Program-made: the position numbers and the translations under genes
Notes under the pieces: model-generated
Databases searched by the model: none
Told to the model about the DNA's origin: nothing
The model's input: only the letters and a program-made list of their open reading frames with translations
Origin: Blastomussa wellsi
Taxonomy: Eukaryota > Cnidaria > Anthozoa > Scleractinia > Plerogyridae
Direction: 5' to 3'
Length of the DNA: 64,000 nt
NCBI GenBank assembly: GCA_947652115.1
Contig: OX393573.1
Coordinates: forward strand, 14,320,491 to 14,384,490
Shown: positions 1 to 12,628 of the stretch, in pieces
How positions within the stretch are numbered: position 1 is the first letter of the stretch
Layout: every line of letters starts with the position of its first letter

Positions 1-228
1 GACCATAGGAAATTTTTCAAAAACGGCCGATCTTTTAGCTCGACTTTGCAAGGCTGTAAAATTGAAACTACTTGTTCGATTTTAGCCTAATTGGTATCGA
101 TGGACTCGGCAACTATCCTAGATTTTACCTGTGTAAAAAACCGCTTGAAAAAATCTCAAATAGCGGAGAAATAGCACGATTTTGAAAAGTCGCCAAAATG
201 GCTATTTTTTGACTTTTTTGTAAGGGGG
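1..228 (+). repeat. Reference A monomer (228 bp)
   Basis: This is the first complete A monomer. Compared with B, it has about 37 extra bases at roughly positions 21-57 of the monomer ('acggccgatc', then 'tttgcaaggc'), 3 more bases soon after, and about 11 extra bases near the right end ('ttgactttttt'). The rest aligns with B with scattered substitutions, for example 'taattggtat', 'accgcttgaa' and 'cacgattttg', so A and B share an ancestor. This copy carries the variant 'gattttacctg', where most A monomers read 'gattttatctg'; the variant recurs at 7413. It is non-coding, with stops in all frames. Confidence 0.95.
185..217 (+). other. Nested inverted repeat in the A right half
   Basis: The outer arms are 'aaaagtc' (185-191) and 'gactttt' (211-217). 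Inside lie 'gcca' (192-195) and 'tggc' (199-202) around an AAA loop. Together they could form a short two-part hairpin on a single strand. The element is in the A right half, so it recurs in nearly every A and C monomer and is absent from B, which has only the inner part. The extra-T variant of block 3 (for example 44369) lengthens the T-run between the arms. A structural or protein-binding role is not shown. Confidence 0.55.
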
Positions 229-322
229 GACCATAGGAAAATTTTCAAAAAATTGAAACTTGTCCGATTCTAGTCTAATTGGTATGGATGGACTTAGAAG
301 CCATCGCAGTTTTCATCTGAGC

Positions 323-341
323 AAAAAACCGCTTGAAAAAA
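323..341 (+). other. 19-bp core shared by A and B; site of the C junction
   Basis: The 19 bases made of six A, 'ccgcttg' and six A occur at monomer positions 95-113 of B and 135-153 of A (here 323-341; 135-153 in the first A). Every C monomer switches from B-type to A-type sequence within this core. It is a long exact match between A and B close to the middle of both, which would suit homologous recombination or slippage. Confidence 0.8.
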
Positions 342-345
342 GCTC

Positions 346-395
346 AATTGGCTGAGAAATGACACGATTTTGAAAGTTGCCCAAAATGGCCAATT
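346..395 (+). other. Inverted repeat in the B right half
   Basis: 'aattggc' at 346-352 and its reverse complement 'gccaatt' at 389-395 are separated by 36 bases. This B-specific pair lies at the equivalent end of the monomer to A's nested hairpin but uses different bases. It recurs in most B monomers. Some block 2 and 3 copies read 'ggccagtttc', and 42572 reads 'ggacaatttc'; both break one arm. It may be chance, since the arms are short. Confidence 0.4.
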
Positions 396-3300
396 TCATA
401 GGGGGGACCATAGGAAATTTTTCAAAAACGGCCGATCTTTTAGCTCGACTTTGCAAGGCTGTAAAATTGAAACTACTTGTTCGATTTTAGCCTAATTGGT
501 ATCGATGGACTCGGCAACTATCCTAGATTTTATCTGTGTAAAAAACCGCTTGAAAAAATCTCAAATAGCGGAGAAATAGCACGATTTTGAAAAGTCGCCA
601 CAATGGCTATTTTTTGACTTTTTTGTAAGGGGGGACCATAGGAAAATTTTCAAAAAATTGAAACTTGTCCGATTCTAGTCTAATTGGTATGGATGGACTT
701 AGAAGCCATCGCAGTTTTCATCTGAGCAAAAAACCGCTTGAAAAAAGCTCAATTGGCTGAGAAATGACACGATTTTGAAAGTTGCCCAAAATGGCCAATT
801 TCATAGGGGGGACCATAGGAAATTTTTCAAAAACGGCCGATCTTTTAGCTCGACTTTGAAAGGCTGTAAAATTGAAACTACTTGTTCGATTTTAGCCTAA
901 TTGGTATCGACGGACTCGGCAACTATCCTAGAGTTTATCTGTGTAAAAAACCGCTTGAAAAAATCTCAAATAGCGGAGAAATAGCACGATTTTGAAAAGT
1001 CGCCAAAATGGCTATTTTTTGACTTTTTTGTAAGGGGGGACCATAGGAAAATTTTCAAAAAATTGAAACTTGTCCGATTCTAGTCTAATTGGTATGGATG
1101 GACTTAGAAGCCATCGCAGTTTTCATCTGAGCAAAAAACCGCTTGAAAAAAGCTCAATTGGCTGAGAAATGACACGATTTTGAAAGTTGCCCAAAATGGC
1201 CAATTTCATAGGGGGGACCATAGGAAATTTTTCAAAAACGGCCGATCTTTTAGCTCGACTTTGCAAGGCTGTAAAATTGAAACTACTTGTTCGATTTTAG
1301 CCTAATTGGTATCGATGGACTCGGCAACTATCCTAAATTTTATCTGTGTAAAAAACCGCTTGAAAAAATCTCAAATAGCGGAGAAATAGCACGATTTTGA
1401 AAAGTCGCCAAAATGGCTATTTTTTGACTTTTTTGTAAGGGGGGACCATAGGAAAATTTTCAAAAAATTGAAACTTGTCCGATTCTAGTCTAATTGGTAT
1501 GGATGGACTTAGAAGCCATCGCAGTTTTCATCTGAGCAAAAAACCGCTTGAAAAAAGCTCAATTGGCTGAGAAATGACACGATTTTGAAAGTTGCCCAAA
1601 ATGGCCAATTTCATAGGGGGGACCATAGGAAATTTTTCAAAAACGGCCGATCTTTTAGCTCGACTTTGCAAGGCTGTAAAATTGAAACTACTTGTTCGAT
1701 TTTAGCCTAATTGGTATCGATGGACTCGGCAACTATCCTAGATTTTATCTGTGTAAAAAACCGCTTGAAAAAATCTTAAATAGCGGAGAAATAGCACGAT
1801 TTTGAAAAGTCGCCAAAATGGCTATTTTTTGACTTTTTTGTAAGGGGGGACCATAGGAAAATTTTCAAAAAATTGAAACTTGTCCGATTCTAGTCTAATT
1901 GGTATGGATGGACTTAGAAGCCATCGCAGTTTTCATCTGAGCAAAAAACCGCTTGAAAAAAGCTCAATTGGCTGAGAAATGACACGATTTTGAAAGTTGC
2001 CCAAAATGGCCAATTTCATAGGGGGGACCATAGGAAATTTTTCAAAAACGGCCGATCTTTTAGCTCGACTTTGAAAGGCTGTAAAATTGAAACTACTTGT
2101 TCGATTTTAGCCTAATTGGTATCGACGGACTTGGCAACTATCCTAGATTTTATCTGTGTAAAAAACCGCTTGAAAAAATCTCAAATAGCGGAGAAATAGC
2201 ACGATTTTGAAAAGTCGCCAAAATGGCTATTTTTTGACTTTTTTGTAAGGGGGGACCATAGGAAAATTTTCAAAAAATTGAAACTTGTCCGATTCTAGTC
2301 TAATTGGTATGGATGGACTTAGAAGCCATCGCAGTTTTCATCTGAGCAAAAAACCGCTTGAAAAAAGCTCAATTGGCTGAGAAATGACACGATTTTGAAA
2401 GTTGCCCAAAATGGCCAATTTCATAGGGGGGACCATAGGAAATTTTTCAAAAACGGCCGATCTTTTAGCTCGACTTTGCAAGGCTGTAAAATTGAAACTA
2501 CTTGTTCAATTTTAGCCTAATTGGTATCGATGGACTCGGCAACTATCCTAGATTTTATCTGTGTAAAAAACCGCTTGAAAAAATCTCAAATAGCGGAGAA
2601 ATAGCACGATTTTGAAAAGTCGCCAAAATGGCTATTTTTTGACTTTTTTGTAAGGGGGGACCATAGGAAAATTTTCAAAAAATTGAAACTTGTCCGATTC
2701 TAGTCTAATTGGTATGGATGGACTTAGAAGCCATCGCAGTTTTCATCTGAGCAAAAAACCGCTTGAAAAAAGCTCAATTGGCTGAGAAATGACACGATTT
2801 TGAAAGTTGCCCAAAATGGCCAATTTCATAGGGGGGACCATAGGAAATTTTTCAAAAACGGCCGATCTTTTAGCTCGACTTTGCAAGGCTGTAAAATTGA
2901 AACTACTTGTTCGATTTTAGCCTAATTGGTATCGATGGACTCGGCAACTATCCTAGATTTTATCTGTGTAAAAAACCGCTTGAAAAAATCTCAAATAGCG
3001 GAGAAATAGCACGATTTTGAAAAGTCGCCAAAATGGCTATTTTTTGACTTTTTTGTAAGGGGGGACCATAGGAAAATTTTCAAAAAATTGAAACTTGTCC
3101 GATTCTAGTCTAATTGGTATGGATGGACTTAGAAGCCATCGCAGTTTTCATCTGAGCAAAAAACCGCTTGAAAAAAGCTCAATTGGCTGAGAAATGACAC
3201 GATTTTGAAAGTTGCCCAAAATGGCCAATTTCATAGGGGGGACCATAGGAAATTTTTCAAAAACGGCCGATCTTTTAGCTCGACTTTGCAAGGCTGTAAA

Positions 3301-6300
3301 ATTGAAACTACTTGTTCGATTTTAGCCTAATTGGTATCGATGGACTCGGCAACTATCCTAGATTTTATCTGTGTAAAAAACCGCTTGAAAAAATCTCAAA
3401 TAGCGGAGAAATAGCACGATTTTGAAAAGTCGCCAAAATGGCTATTTTTTGACTTTTTTGTAAGGGGGGACCATAGGAAAATTTTCAAAAAATTGAAACT
3501 TGTCCGATTCTAGTCTAATTGGTATGGATGGACTTAGAAGCCATCGCAGTTTTCATCTGAGCAAAAAACCGCTTGAAAAAAGCTCAATTGGCTGAGAAAT
3601 GACACGATTTTGAAAGTTGCCCAAAATGGCCAATTTCATAGGGGGGACCATAGGAAATTTTTCAAAAACGGCCGATCTTTTAGCTCGACTTTGCAAGGCT
3701 GTAAAATTGAAACTACTTGTTCGATTTTAGCCTAATTGGTATCGATGGACTCGGCAACTATCCTAGATTTTATCTGTGTAAAAAAACGCTTGAAAAAATC
3801 TCAAATAGCGGAGAAATAGCACGATTTTGAAAAGTCGCCAAAATGGCTATTTTTTGACTTTTTTGTAAGGGGGGGACCATAGGAAAATTTTCAAAAAATT
3901 GAAACTTGTCCGATTCTAGTCTAATTGGTATGGATGGACTTAGAAGCCATCGCAGTTTTCATCTGAGCAAAAAACCGCTTGAAAAAAGCTCAATTGGCTG
4001 AGAAATGACACGATTTTGAAAGTTGCCCAAAATGGCCAATTTCATAGGGGGGACCATAGGAAATTTTTCAAAAACGGCCGATCTTTTAGCTCGACTTTGC
4101 AAGGCTGTAAAATTGAAACTACTTGTTCGATTTTAGCCTAATTGGTATCGATGGACTCGGCAACTATCCTAAATTTTATCTGTGTAAAAAACCGCTTGAA
4201 AAAATCTCAAATAGCGGAGAAATAGCACGATTTTGAAAAGTCGCCAAAATGGCTATTTTTTGACTTTTTTGTAAGGGGGGACCATAGGAAAATTTTCAAA
4301 AAATTGAAACTTGTCCGATTCTAGTCTAATTGGTATGGATGGACTTAGAAGCCATCGCAGTTTTCATCTGAGCAAAAAACCGCTTGAAAAAAGCTCAATT
4401 GGCTGAGAAATGACACGATTTTGAAAGTTGCCCAAAATGGCCAATTTCATAGGGGGGACCATAGGAAATTTTTCAAAAACGGCCGATCTTTTAGCTCGAC
4501 TTTGCAAGGCTGTAAAATTGAAACTACTAGTTCGATTTTAGCCTAATTGGTATCGATGGACTCGGCAACTATCCTAAATTTTATCTGTGTAAAAAACCGC
4601 TTGAAAAAATCTCAAATAGCGGAGAAATAGCACGATTTTGAAAAGTCGCCAAAATGGCTATTTTTTGACTTTTTTGTAAGGGGGGACCATAGGAAAATTT
4701 TCAAAAAATTGAAACTTGTCCGATTCTAGTCTAATTGGTATGGATGGACTTAGAAGCCATCGCAGTTTTCATCTGAGCAAAAAACCGCTTGAAAAAAGCT
4801 CAATTGGCTGAGAAATGACACGATTTTGAAAGTTGCCCAAAATGGCCAATTTCATAGGGGGGACCATAGGAAATTTTTCAAAAACGGCCGATCTTTTAGC
4901 TCGACTTTGCAAGGCTGTAAAATTGAAACTACTTGTTCGATTTTAGCCTAATTGGTATCGATGGACTCGGCAACTATCCTAGATTTTATCTGTGTAAAAA
5001 ACCGCTTGAAAAAATCTCAAATAGCGGAGAAATAGCACGATTTTGAAAAGTCGCCAAAATGGCTATTTTTTGACTTTTTTGTAAGGGGGGACCATAGGAA
5101 AATTTTCAAAAAATTGAAACTTGTCCGATTCTAGTCTAATTGGTATGGATGGACTTAGAAGCCATCGCAGTTTTCATCTGAGCAAAAAACCGCTTGAAAA
5201 AAGCTCAATTGGCTGAGAAATGACACGATTTTGAAAGTTGCCCAAAATGGCCAATTTCATAGGGGGGACCATAGGAAATTTTTCAAAAACGGCCGATCTT
5301 TTAGCTCGACTTTGCAAGGCTGTAAAATTGAAACTACTTGTTCGATTTTAGCCTAATTGGTATCGATGGACTCGGCAACTATCCTAGATTTTATATGTGT
5401 AAAAAACCGCTTGAAAAAATCTCAAATAGCGGAGGAATAGCACGATTTTGAAAAGTCGCCAAAATGGCTATTTTTTGACTTTTTTGTAAGGGGGGACCAT
5501 AGGAAAATTTTCAAAAAATTGAAACTTGTCCGATTCTAGTCTAATTGGTATGGATGGACTTAGAAGCCATCGCAGTTTTCATCTGAGCAAAAAACCGCTT
5601 GAAAAAAGCTCAATTGGCTGAGAAATGACACGATTTTGAAAGTTGCCCAAAATGGCCAATTTCATAGGGGGGACCATAGGAAATTTTTCAAAAACGGCCG
5701 ATCTTTTAGCTCGACTTTGCAAGGCTGTAAAATTGAAACTACTTGTTCGATTTTAGCCTAATTGGTATCGATGGACTCGGCAACTATCCTAGATTTTATC
5801 TGTGTAAAAAACCGCTTGAAAAAATCTCAAATAGCGGAGAAATAGCACGATTTTGAAAAGTCGCCAAAATGGCTATTTTTTGACTTTTTTGTAAGGGGGG
5901 ACCATAGGAAAATTTTCAAAAAATTGAAACTTGTCCGATTCTAGTCTAATTGGTATGGATGGACTTAGAAGCCATCGCAGTTTTCATCTGAGCAAAAAAC
6001 CGCTTGAAAAAAGCTCAATTGGCTGAGAAATGACACGATTTTGAAAGTTGCCCAAAATGGCCAATTTCATAGGGGGGGACCATAGGAAATTTTTCAAAAA
6101 CGGCCGATCTTTTAGCTCGACTTTGCAAGGCTGTAAAATTGAAACTACTTGTTCGATTTTAGCCTAATTGGTATCGATGGACTCGGCAACTGTCCTAGAT
6201 TTTATCTGTGTAAAAAACCGCTTGAAAAAATCTCAAATAGCGGAGGAATAGCACGATTTTGAAAAGTCGCCAAAATGGCTATTTTTTGACTTTTTTGTAA

Positions 6301-7292
6301 GGGGGGACCATAGGAAAATTTTCAAAAAATTGAAACTTGTCCGATTCTAGTCTAATTGGTATGGATGGACTTAGAAGCCATCGCAGTTTTCATCTGAGCA
6401 AAAAACCGCTTGAAAAAAGCTCAATTGGCTGAGAAATGACACGATTTTGAAAGTTGCCCAAAATGGCCAATTTCATAGGGGGGACCATAGGAAATTTTTC
6501 AAAAACGGCCGATCTTTTAGCTCGACTTTGCAAGGCTGTAAAATTGAAACTACTTGTTCGATTTTAGCCTAATTGGTATCGATGGACTCGGCAACTATCC
6601 TAGATTTTATCTGTGTAAAAAACCGCTTGAAAAAATCTCAAATAGCGGAGAAATAGCACGATTTTGAAAAGTCGCCAAAATGGCTATTTTTTGACTTTTT
6701 TGTAAGGGGGGACCATAGGAAAATTTTCAAAAAATTGAAACTTGTCCGATTCTAGTCTAATTGGTATGGATGGACTTAGAAGCCATCGCAGTTTTCATCT
6801 GAGCAAAAAACCGCTTGAAAAAAGCTCAATTGGCTGAGAAATGACACGATTTTGAAAGTTGCCCAAAATGGCCAATTTCATAGGGGGGACCATAGGAAAT
6901 TTTTCAAAAACGGCCGATCTTTTAGCTCGAATTTGCAAGGCTGTAAAATTGAAACTACTTGTTCGATTTTAGCCTAATTGGTATCGATGGACTCGGCAAC
7001 TATCCTAGATTTTATCTGTGTAAAAAACCGCTTGAAAAAATCTCAAATAGCGGAGAAATAGCACGATTTTGAAAAGTCGCCAAAATGGCTATTTTTTGAC
7101 TTTTTTGTAAGGGGGGACCATAGGAAAATTTTCAAAAAATTGAAACTTGTCCGATTCTAGTCTAATTGGTATGGATGGACTTAGAAGCCATCGCAGTTTT
7201 CATCTGAGCAAAAAACCGCTTGAAAAAAGCTCAATTGGCTGAGAAATGACACGATTTTGAAAGTTGCCCAAAATGGCCAATTTCATAGGGGG

Positions 7293-10200
7293 GACCATAG
7301 GAAATTTTTCAAAAACGGCCGATCTTTTAGCTCGACTTTGCAAGGCTGTAAAATTGAAACTACTTGTTCGATTTTAGCCTAATTGGTATCGATGGACTCG
7401 GCAACTATCCTAGATTTTACCTGTGTAAAAAACCGCTTGAAAAAATCTCAAATAGCGGAGAAATAGCACGATTTTGAAAAGTCGCCAAAATGGCTATTTT
7501 TTGACTTTTTTGTAAGGGGGGACCATAGGAAAATTTTCAAAAAATTGAAACTTGTCCGATTCTAGTCTAATTGGTATGGATGGACTTAGAAGCCATCGCA
7601 GTTTTCATCTGAGCAAAAAACCGCTTGAAAAAAGCTCAATTGGCTGAGAAATGACACGATTTTGAAAGTTGCCCAAAATGGCCAATTTCATAGGGGGGAC
7701 CATAGGAAATTTTTCAAAAACGGCCGATCTTTTAGCTCGACTTTGCAAGGCTGTAAAATTGAAACTACTTGTTCGATTTTAGCCTAATTGGTATCGATGG
7801 ACTCGGCAACTATCCTAGATTTTATCTGTGTAAAAAACCGCTTGAAAAAATCTCAAATAGCGGAGAAATAGCACGATTTTGAAAAGTCGCCACAATGGCT
7901 ATTTTTTGACTTTTTTGTAAGGGGGGACCATAGGAAAATTTTCAAAAAATTGAAACTTGTCCGATTCTAGTCTAATTGGTATGGATGGACTTAGAAGCCA
8001 TCGCAGTTTTCATCTGAGCAAAAAACCGCTTGAAAAAAGCTCAATTGGCTGAGAAATGACACGATTTTGAAAGTTGCCCAAAATGGCCAATTTCATAGGG
8101 GGGACCATAGGAAATTTTTCAAAAACGGCCGATCTTTTAGCTCGACTTTGAAAGGCTGTAAAATTGAAACTACTTGTTCGATTTTAGCCTAATTGGTATC
8201 GACGGACTCGGCAACTATCCTAGAGTTTATCTGTGTAAAAAACCGCTTGAAAAAATCTCAAATAGCGGAGAAATAGCACGATTTTGAAAAGTCGCCAAAA
8301 TGGCTATTTTTTGACTTTTTTGTAAGGGGGGACCATAGGAAAATTTTCAAAAAATTGAAACTTGTCCGATTCTAGTCTAATTGGTATGGATGGACTTAGA
8401 AGCCATCGCAGTTTTCATCTGAGCAAAAAACCGCTTGAAAAAAGCTCAATTGGCTGAGAAATGACACGATTTTGAAAGTTGCCCAAAATGGCCAATTTCA
8501 TAGGGGGGACCATAGGAAATTTTTCAAAAACGGCCGATCTTTTAGCTCGACTTTGCAAGGCTGTAAAATTGAAACTACTTGTTCGATTTTAGCCTAATTG
8601 GTATCGATGGACTCGGCAACTATCCTAAATTTTATCTGTGTAAAAAACCGCTTGAAAAAATCTCAAATAGCGGAGAAATAGCACGATTTTGAAAAGTCGC
8701 CAAAATGGCTATTTTTTGACTTTTTTGTAAGGGGGGACCATAGGAAAATTTTCAAAAAATTGAAACTTGTCCGATTCTAGTCTAATTGGTATGGATGGAC
8801 TTAGAAGCCATCGCAGTTTTCATCTGAGCAAAAAACCGCTTGAAAAAAGCTCAATTGGCTGAGAAATGACACGATTTTGAAAGTTGCCCAAAATGGCCAA
8901 TTTCATAGGGGGGACCATAGGAAATTTTTCAAAAACGGCCGATCTTTTAGCTCGACTTTGCAAGGCTGTAAAATTGAAACTACTTGTTCGATTTTAGCCT
9001 AATTGGTATCGATGGACTCGGCAACTATCCTAGATTTTATCTGTGTAAAAAACCGCTTGAAAAAATCTTAAATAGCGGAGAAATAGCACGATTTTGAAAA
9101 GTCGCCAAAATGGCTATTTTTTGACTTTTTTGTAAGGGGGGACCATAGGAAAATTTTCAAAAAATTGAAACTTGTCCGATTCTAGTCTAATTGGTATGGA
9201 TGGACTTAGAAGCCATCGCAGTTTTCATCTGAGCAAAAAACCGCTTGAAAAAAGCTCAATTGGCTGAGAAATGACACGATTTTGAAAGTTGCCCAAAATG
9301 GCCAATTTCATAGGGGGGACCATAGGAAATTTTTCAAAAACGGCCGATCTTTTAGCTCGACTTTGAAAGGCTGTAAAATTGAAACTACTTGTTCGATTTT
9401 AGCCTAATTGGTATCGACGGACTTGGCAACTATCCTAGATTTTATCTGTGTAAAAAACCGCTTGAAAAAATCTCAAATAGCGGAGAAATAGCACGATTTT
9501 GAAAAGTCGCCAAAATGGCTATTTTTTGACTTTTTTGTAAGGGGGGACCATAGGAAAATTTTCAAAAAATTGAAACTTGTCCGATTCTAGTCTAATTGGT
9601 ATGGATGGACTTAGAAGCCATCGCAGTTTTCATCTGAGCAAAAAACCGCTTGAAAAAAGCTCAATTGGCTGAGAAATGACACGATTTTGAAAGTTGCCCA
9701 AAATGGCCAATTTCATAGGGGGGACCATAGGAAATTTTTCAAAAACGGCCGATCTTTTAGCTCGACTTTGCAAGGCTGTAAAATTGAAACTACTTGTTCA
9801 ATTTTAGCCTAATTGGTATCGATGGACTCGGCAACTATCCTAGATTTTATCTGTGTAAAAAACCGCTTGAAAAAATCTCAAATAGCGGAGAAATAGCACG
9901 ATTTTGAAAAGTCGCCAAAATGGCTATTTTTTGACTTTTTTGTAAGGGGGGACCATAGGAAAATTTTCAAAAAATTGAAACTTGTCCGATTCTAGTCTAA
10001 TTGGTATGGATGGACTTAGAAGCCATCGCAGTTTTCATCTGAGCAAAAAACCGCTTGAAAAAAGCTCAATTGGCTGAGAAATGACACGATTTTGAAAGTT
10101 GCCCAAAATGGCCAATTTCATAGGGGGGACCATAGGAAATTTTTCAAAAACGGCCGATCTTTTAGCTCGACTTTGCAAGGCTGTAAAATTGAAACTACTT

Positions 10201-12628
10201 GTTCGATTTTAGCCTAATTGGTATCGATGGACTCGGCAACTATCCTAGATTTTATCTGTGTAAAAAACCGCTTGAAAAAATCTCAAATAGCGGAGAAATA
10301 GCACGATTTTGAAAAGTCGCCAAAATGGCTATTTTTTGACTTTTTTGTAAGGGGGGACCATAGGAAAATTTTCAAAAAATTGAAACTTGTCCGATTCTAG
10401 TCTAATTGGTATGGATGGACTTAGAAGCCATCGCAGTTTTCATCTGAGCAAAAAACCGCTTGAAAAAAGCTCAATTGGCTGAGAAATGACACGATTTTGA
10501 AAGTTGCCCAAAATGGCCAATTTCATAGGGGGGACCATAGGAAATTTTTCAAAAACGGCCGATCTTTTAGCTCGACTTTGCAAGGCTGTAAAATTGAAAC
10601 TACTTGTTCGATTTTAGCCTAATTGGTATCGATGGACTCGGCAACTATCCTAGATTTTATCTGTGTAAAAAACCGCTTGAAAAAATCTCAAATAGCGGAG
10701 AAATAGCACGATTTTGAAAAGTCGCCAAAATGGCTATTTTTTGACTTTTTTGTAAGGGGGGACCATAGGAAAATTTTCAAAAAATTGAAACTTGTCCGAT
10801 TCTAGTCTAATTGGTATGGATGGACTTAGAAGCCATCGCAGTTTTCATCTGAGCAAAAAACCGCTTGAAAAAAGCTCAATTGGCTGAGAAATGACACGAT
10901 TTTGAAAGTTGCCCAAAATGGCCAATTTCATAGGGGGGACCATAGGAAATTTTTCAAAAACGGCCGATCTTTTAGCTCGACTTTGCAAGGCTGTAAAATT
11001 GAAACTACTTGTTCGATTTTAGCCTAATTGGTATCGATGGACTCGGCAACTATCCTAGATTTTATCTGTGTAAAAAAACGCTTGAAAAAATCTCAAATAG
11101 CGGAGAAATAGCACGATTTTGAAAAGTCGCCAAAATGGCTATTTTTTGACTTTTTTGTAAGGGGGGGACCATAGGAAAATTTTCAAAAAATTGAAACTTG
11201 TCCGATTCTAGTCTAATTGGTATGGATGGACTTAGAAGCCATCGCAGTTTTCATCTGAGCAAAAAACCGCTTGAAAAAAGCTCAATTGGCTGAGAAATGA
11301 CACGATTTTGAAAGTTGCCCAAAATGGCCAATTTCATAGGGGGGACCATAGGAAATTTTTCAAAAACGGCCGATCTTTTAGCTCGACTTTGCAAGGCTGT
11401 AAAATTGAAACTACTTGTTCGATTTTAGCCTAATTGGTATCGATGGACTCGGCAACTATCCTAAATTTTATCTGTGTAAAAAACCGCTTGAAAAAATCTC
11501 AAATAGCGGAGAAATAGCACGATTTTGAAAAGTCGCCAAAATGGCTATTTTTTGACTTTTTTGTAAGGGGGGACCATAGGAAAATTTTCAAAAAATTGAA
11601 ACTTGTCCGATTCTAGTCTAATTGGTATGGATGGACTTAGAAGCCATCGCAGTTTTCATCTGAGCAAAAAACCGCTTGAAAAAAGCTCAATTGGCTGAGA
11701 AATGACACGATTTTGAAAGTTGCCCAAAATGGCCAATTTCATAGGGGGGACCATAGGAAATTTTTCAAAAACGGCCGATCTTTTAGCTCGACTTTGCAAG
11801 GCTGTAAAATTGAAACTACTAGTTCGATTTTAGCCTAATTGGTATCGATGGACTCGGCAACTATCCTAAATTTTATCTGTGTAAAAAACCGCTTGAAAAA
11901 ATCTCAAATAGCGGAGAAATAGCACGATTTTGAAAAGTCGCCAAAATGGCTATTTTTTGACTTTTTTGTAAGGGGGGACCATAGGAAAATTTTCAAAAAA
12001 TTGAAACTTGTCCGATTCTAGTCTAATTGGTATGGATGGACTTAGAAGCCATCGCAGTTTTCATCTGAGCAAAAAACCGCTTGAAAAAAGCTCAATTGGC
12101 TGAGAAATGACACGATTTTGAAAGTTGCCCAAAATGGCCAATTTCATAGGGGGGACCATAGGAAATTTTTCAAAAACGGCCGATCTTTTAGCTCGACTTT
12201 GCAAGGCTGTAAAATTGAAACTACTTGTTCGATTTTAGCCTAATTGGTATCGATGGACTCGGCAACTATCCTAGATTTTATCTGTGTAAAAAACCGCTTG
12301 AAAAAATCTCAAATAGCGGAGAAATAGCACGATTTTGAAAAGTCGCCAAAATGGCTATTTTTTGACTTTTTTGTAAGGGGGGACCATAGGAAAATTTTCA
12401 AAAAATTGAAACTTGTCCGATTCTAGTCTAATTGGTATGGATGGACTTAGAAGCCATCGCAGTTTTCATCTGAGCAAAAAACCGCTTGAAAAAAGATCAA
12501 TTGGCTGAGAAATGACACGATTTTGAAAGTTGCCCAAAATGGCCAATTTCATAGGGGGGACCATAGGAAATTTTTCAAAAACGGCCGATCTTTTAGCTCG
12601 ACTTTGCAAGGCTGTAAAATTGAAACTA
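7293..12628 (+). repeat. HOR of 18 dimers, copy 2 (left part retained)
   Basis: This segment repeats 1-5336 at an offset of 7,292 bp with the same variants in the same order, including the extra G near 11161. The first difference I see is C to A at 12496, where 5204 has C. Beyond about 12628 the markers stop matching: this copy has 'ctactagttcg' and 'ctgtttaaaa', where copy 1 has 'ttatatgtg' and 'ggaggaatag'. So only about 13 of the 18 dimers are shared here; the rest was replaced or never duplicated. Confidence 0.82.

Larger units (their letters stand above)
229..405 (+). repeat. Reference B monomer (177 bp)
   Basis: This is the first complete B monomer. It lacks the two A-specific segments. 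It carries B-specific markers: 'gaaaattttc' near the left end, 'tggacttagaagcc' in the middle, and 'gctcaattggctgag' followed by 'atggccaatttc' in the right half. The 10-bp 'gaaaattttc' at 237-246 is a perfect palindrome that A lacks ('gaaatttttc'). At 177 bp, B is close to nucleosome-repeat length, as many satellite monomers are; any role in chromatin phasing is inference. Confidence 0.95.
1..7292 (+). repeat. HOR of 18 dimers (7,292 bp), copy 1
   Basis: Dimer-specific variants occur in a fixed order: 'ttacctg' (dimer 1), 'gccacaatgg' (2), 'ctttgaaagg' with 'cgacggactcgg' and 'gagttta' (3), 'cctaaatttt' (4), 'aatcttaaat' (5), 'cgacggacttgg' (6), 'gttcaatttt' (7), 'aaaaaacgctt' plus an extra G (10), 'cctaaatttt' (11) and 'ctactagttcg' (12). 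The same series restarts at 7293. The period is 18 x 405 plus 2, the two extra bases being G-run insertions. Dimers 14-18 carry further variants: 'ttatatgtg' and 'ggaggaatag' near 5390-5435, 'actgtcctag' near 6190, and 'cgaatttgc' near 6929. The left end may lie outside the window. Confidence 0.85.

Noticed and set aside
221..235. G-run at each monomer boundary as a G-quadruplex site
   Set aside because: Only one run of about six G occurs per 177-228 bp, so the four closely spaced G-tracts of a standard quadruplex are missing.
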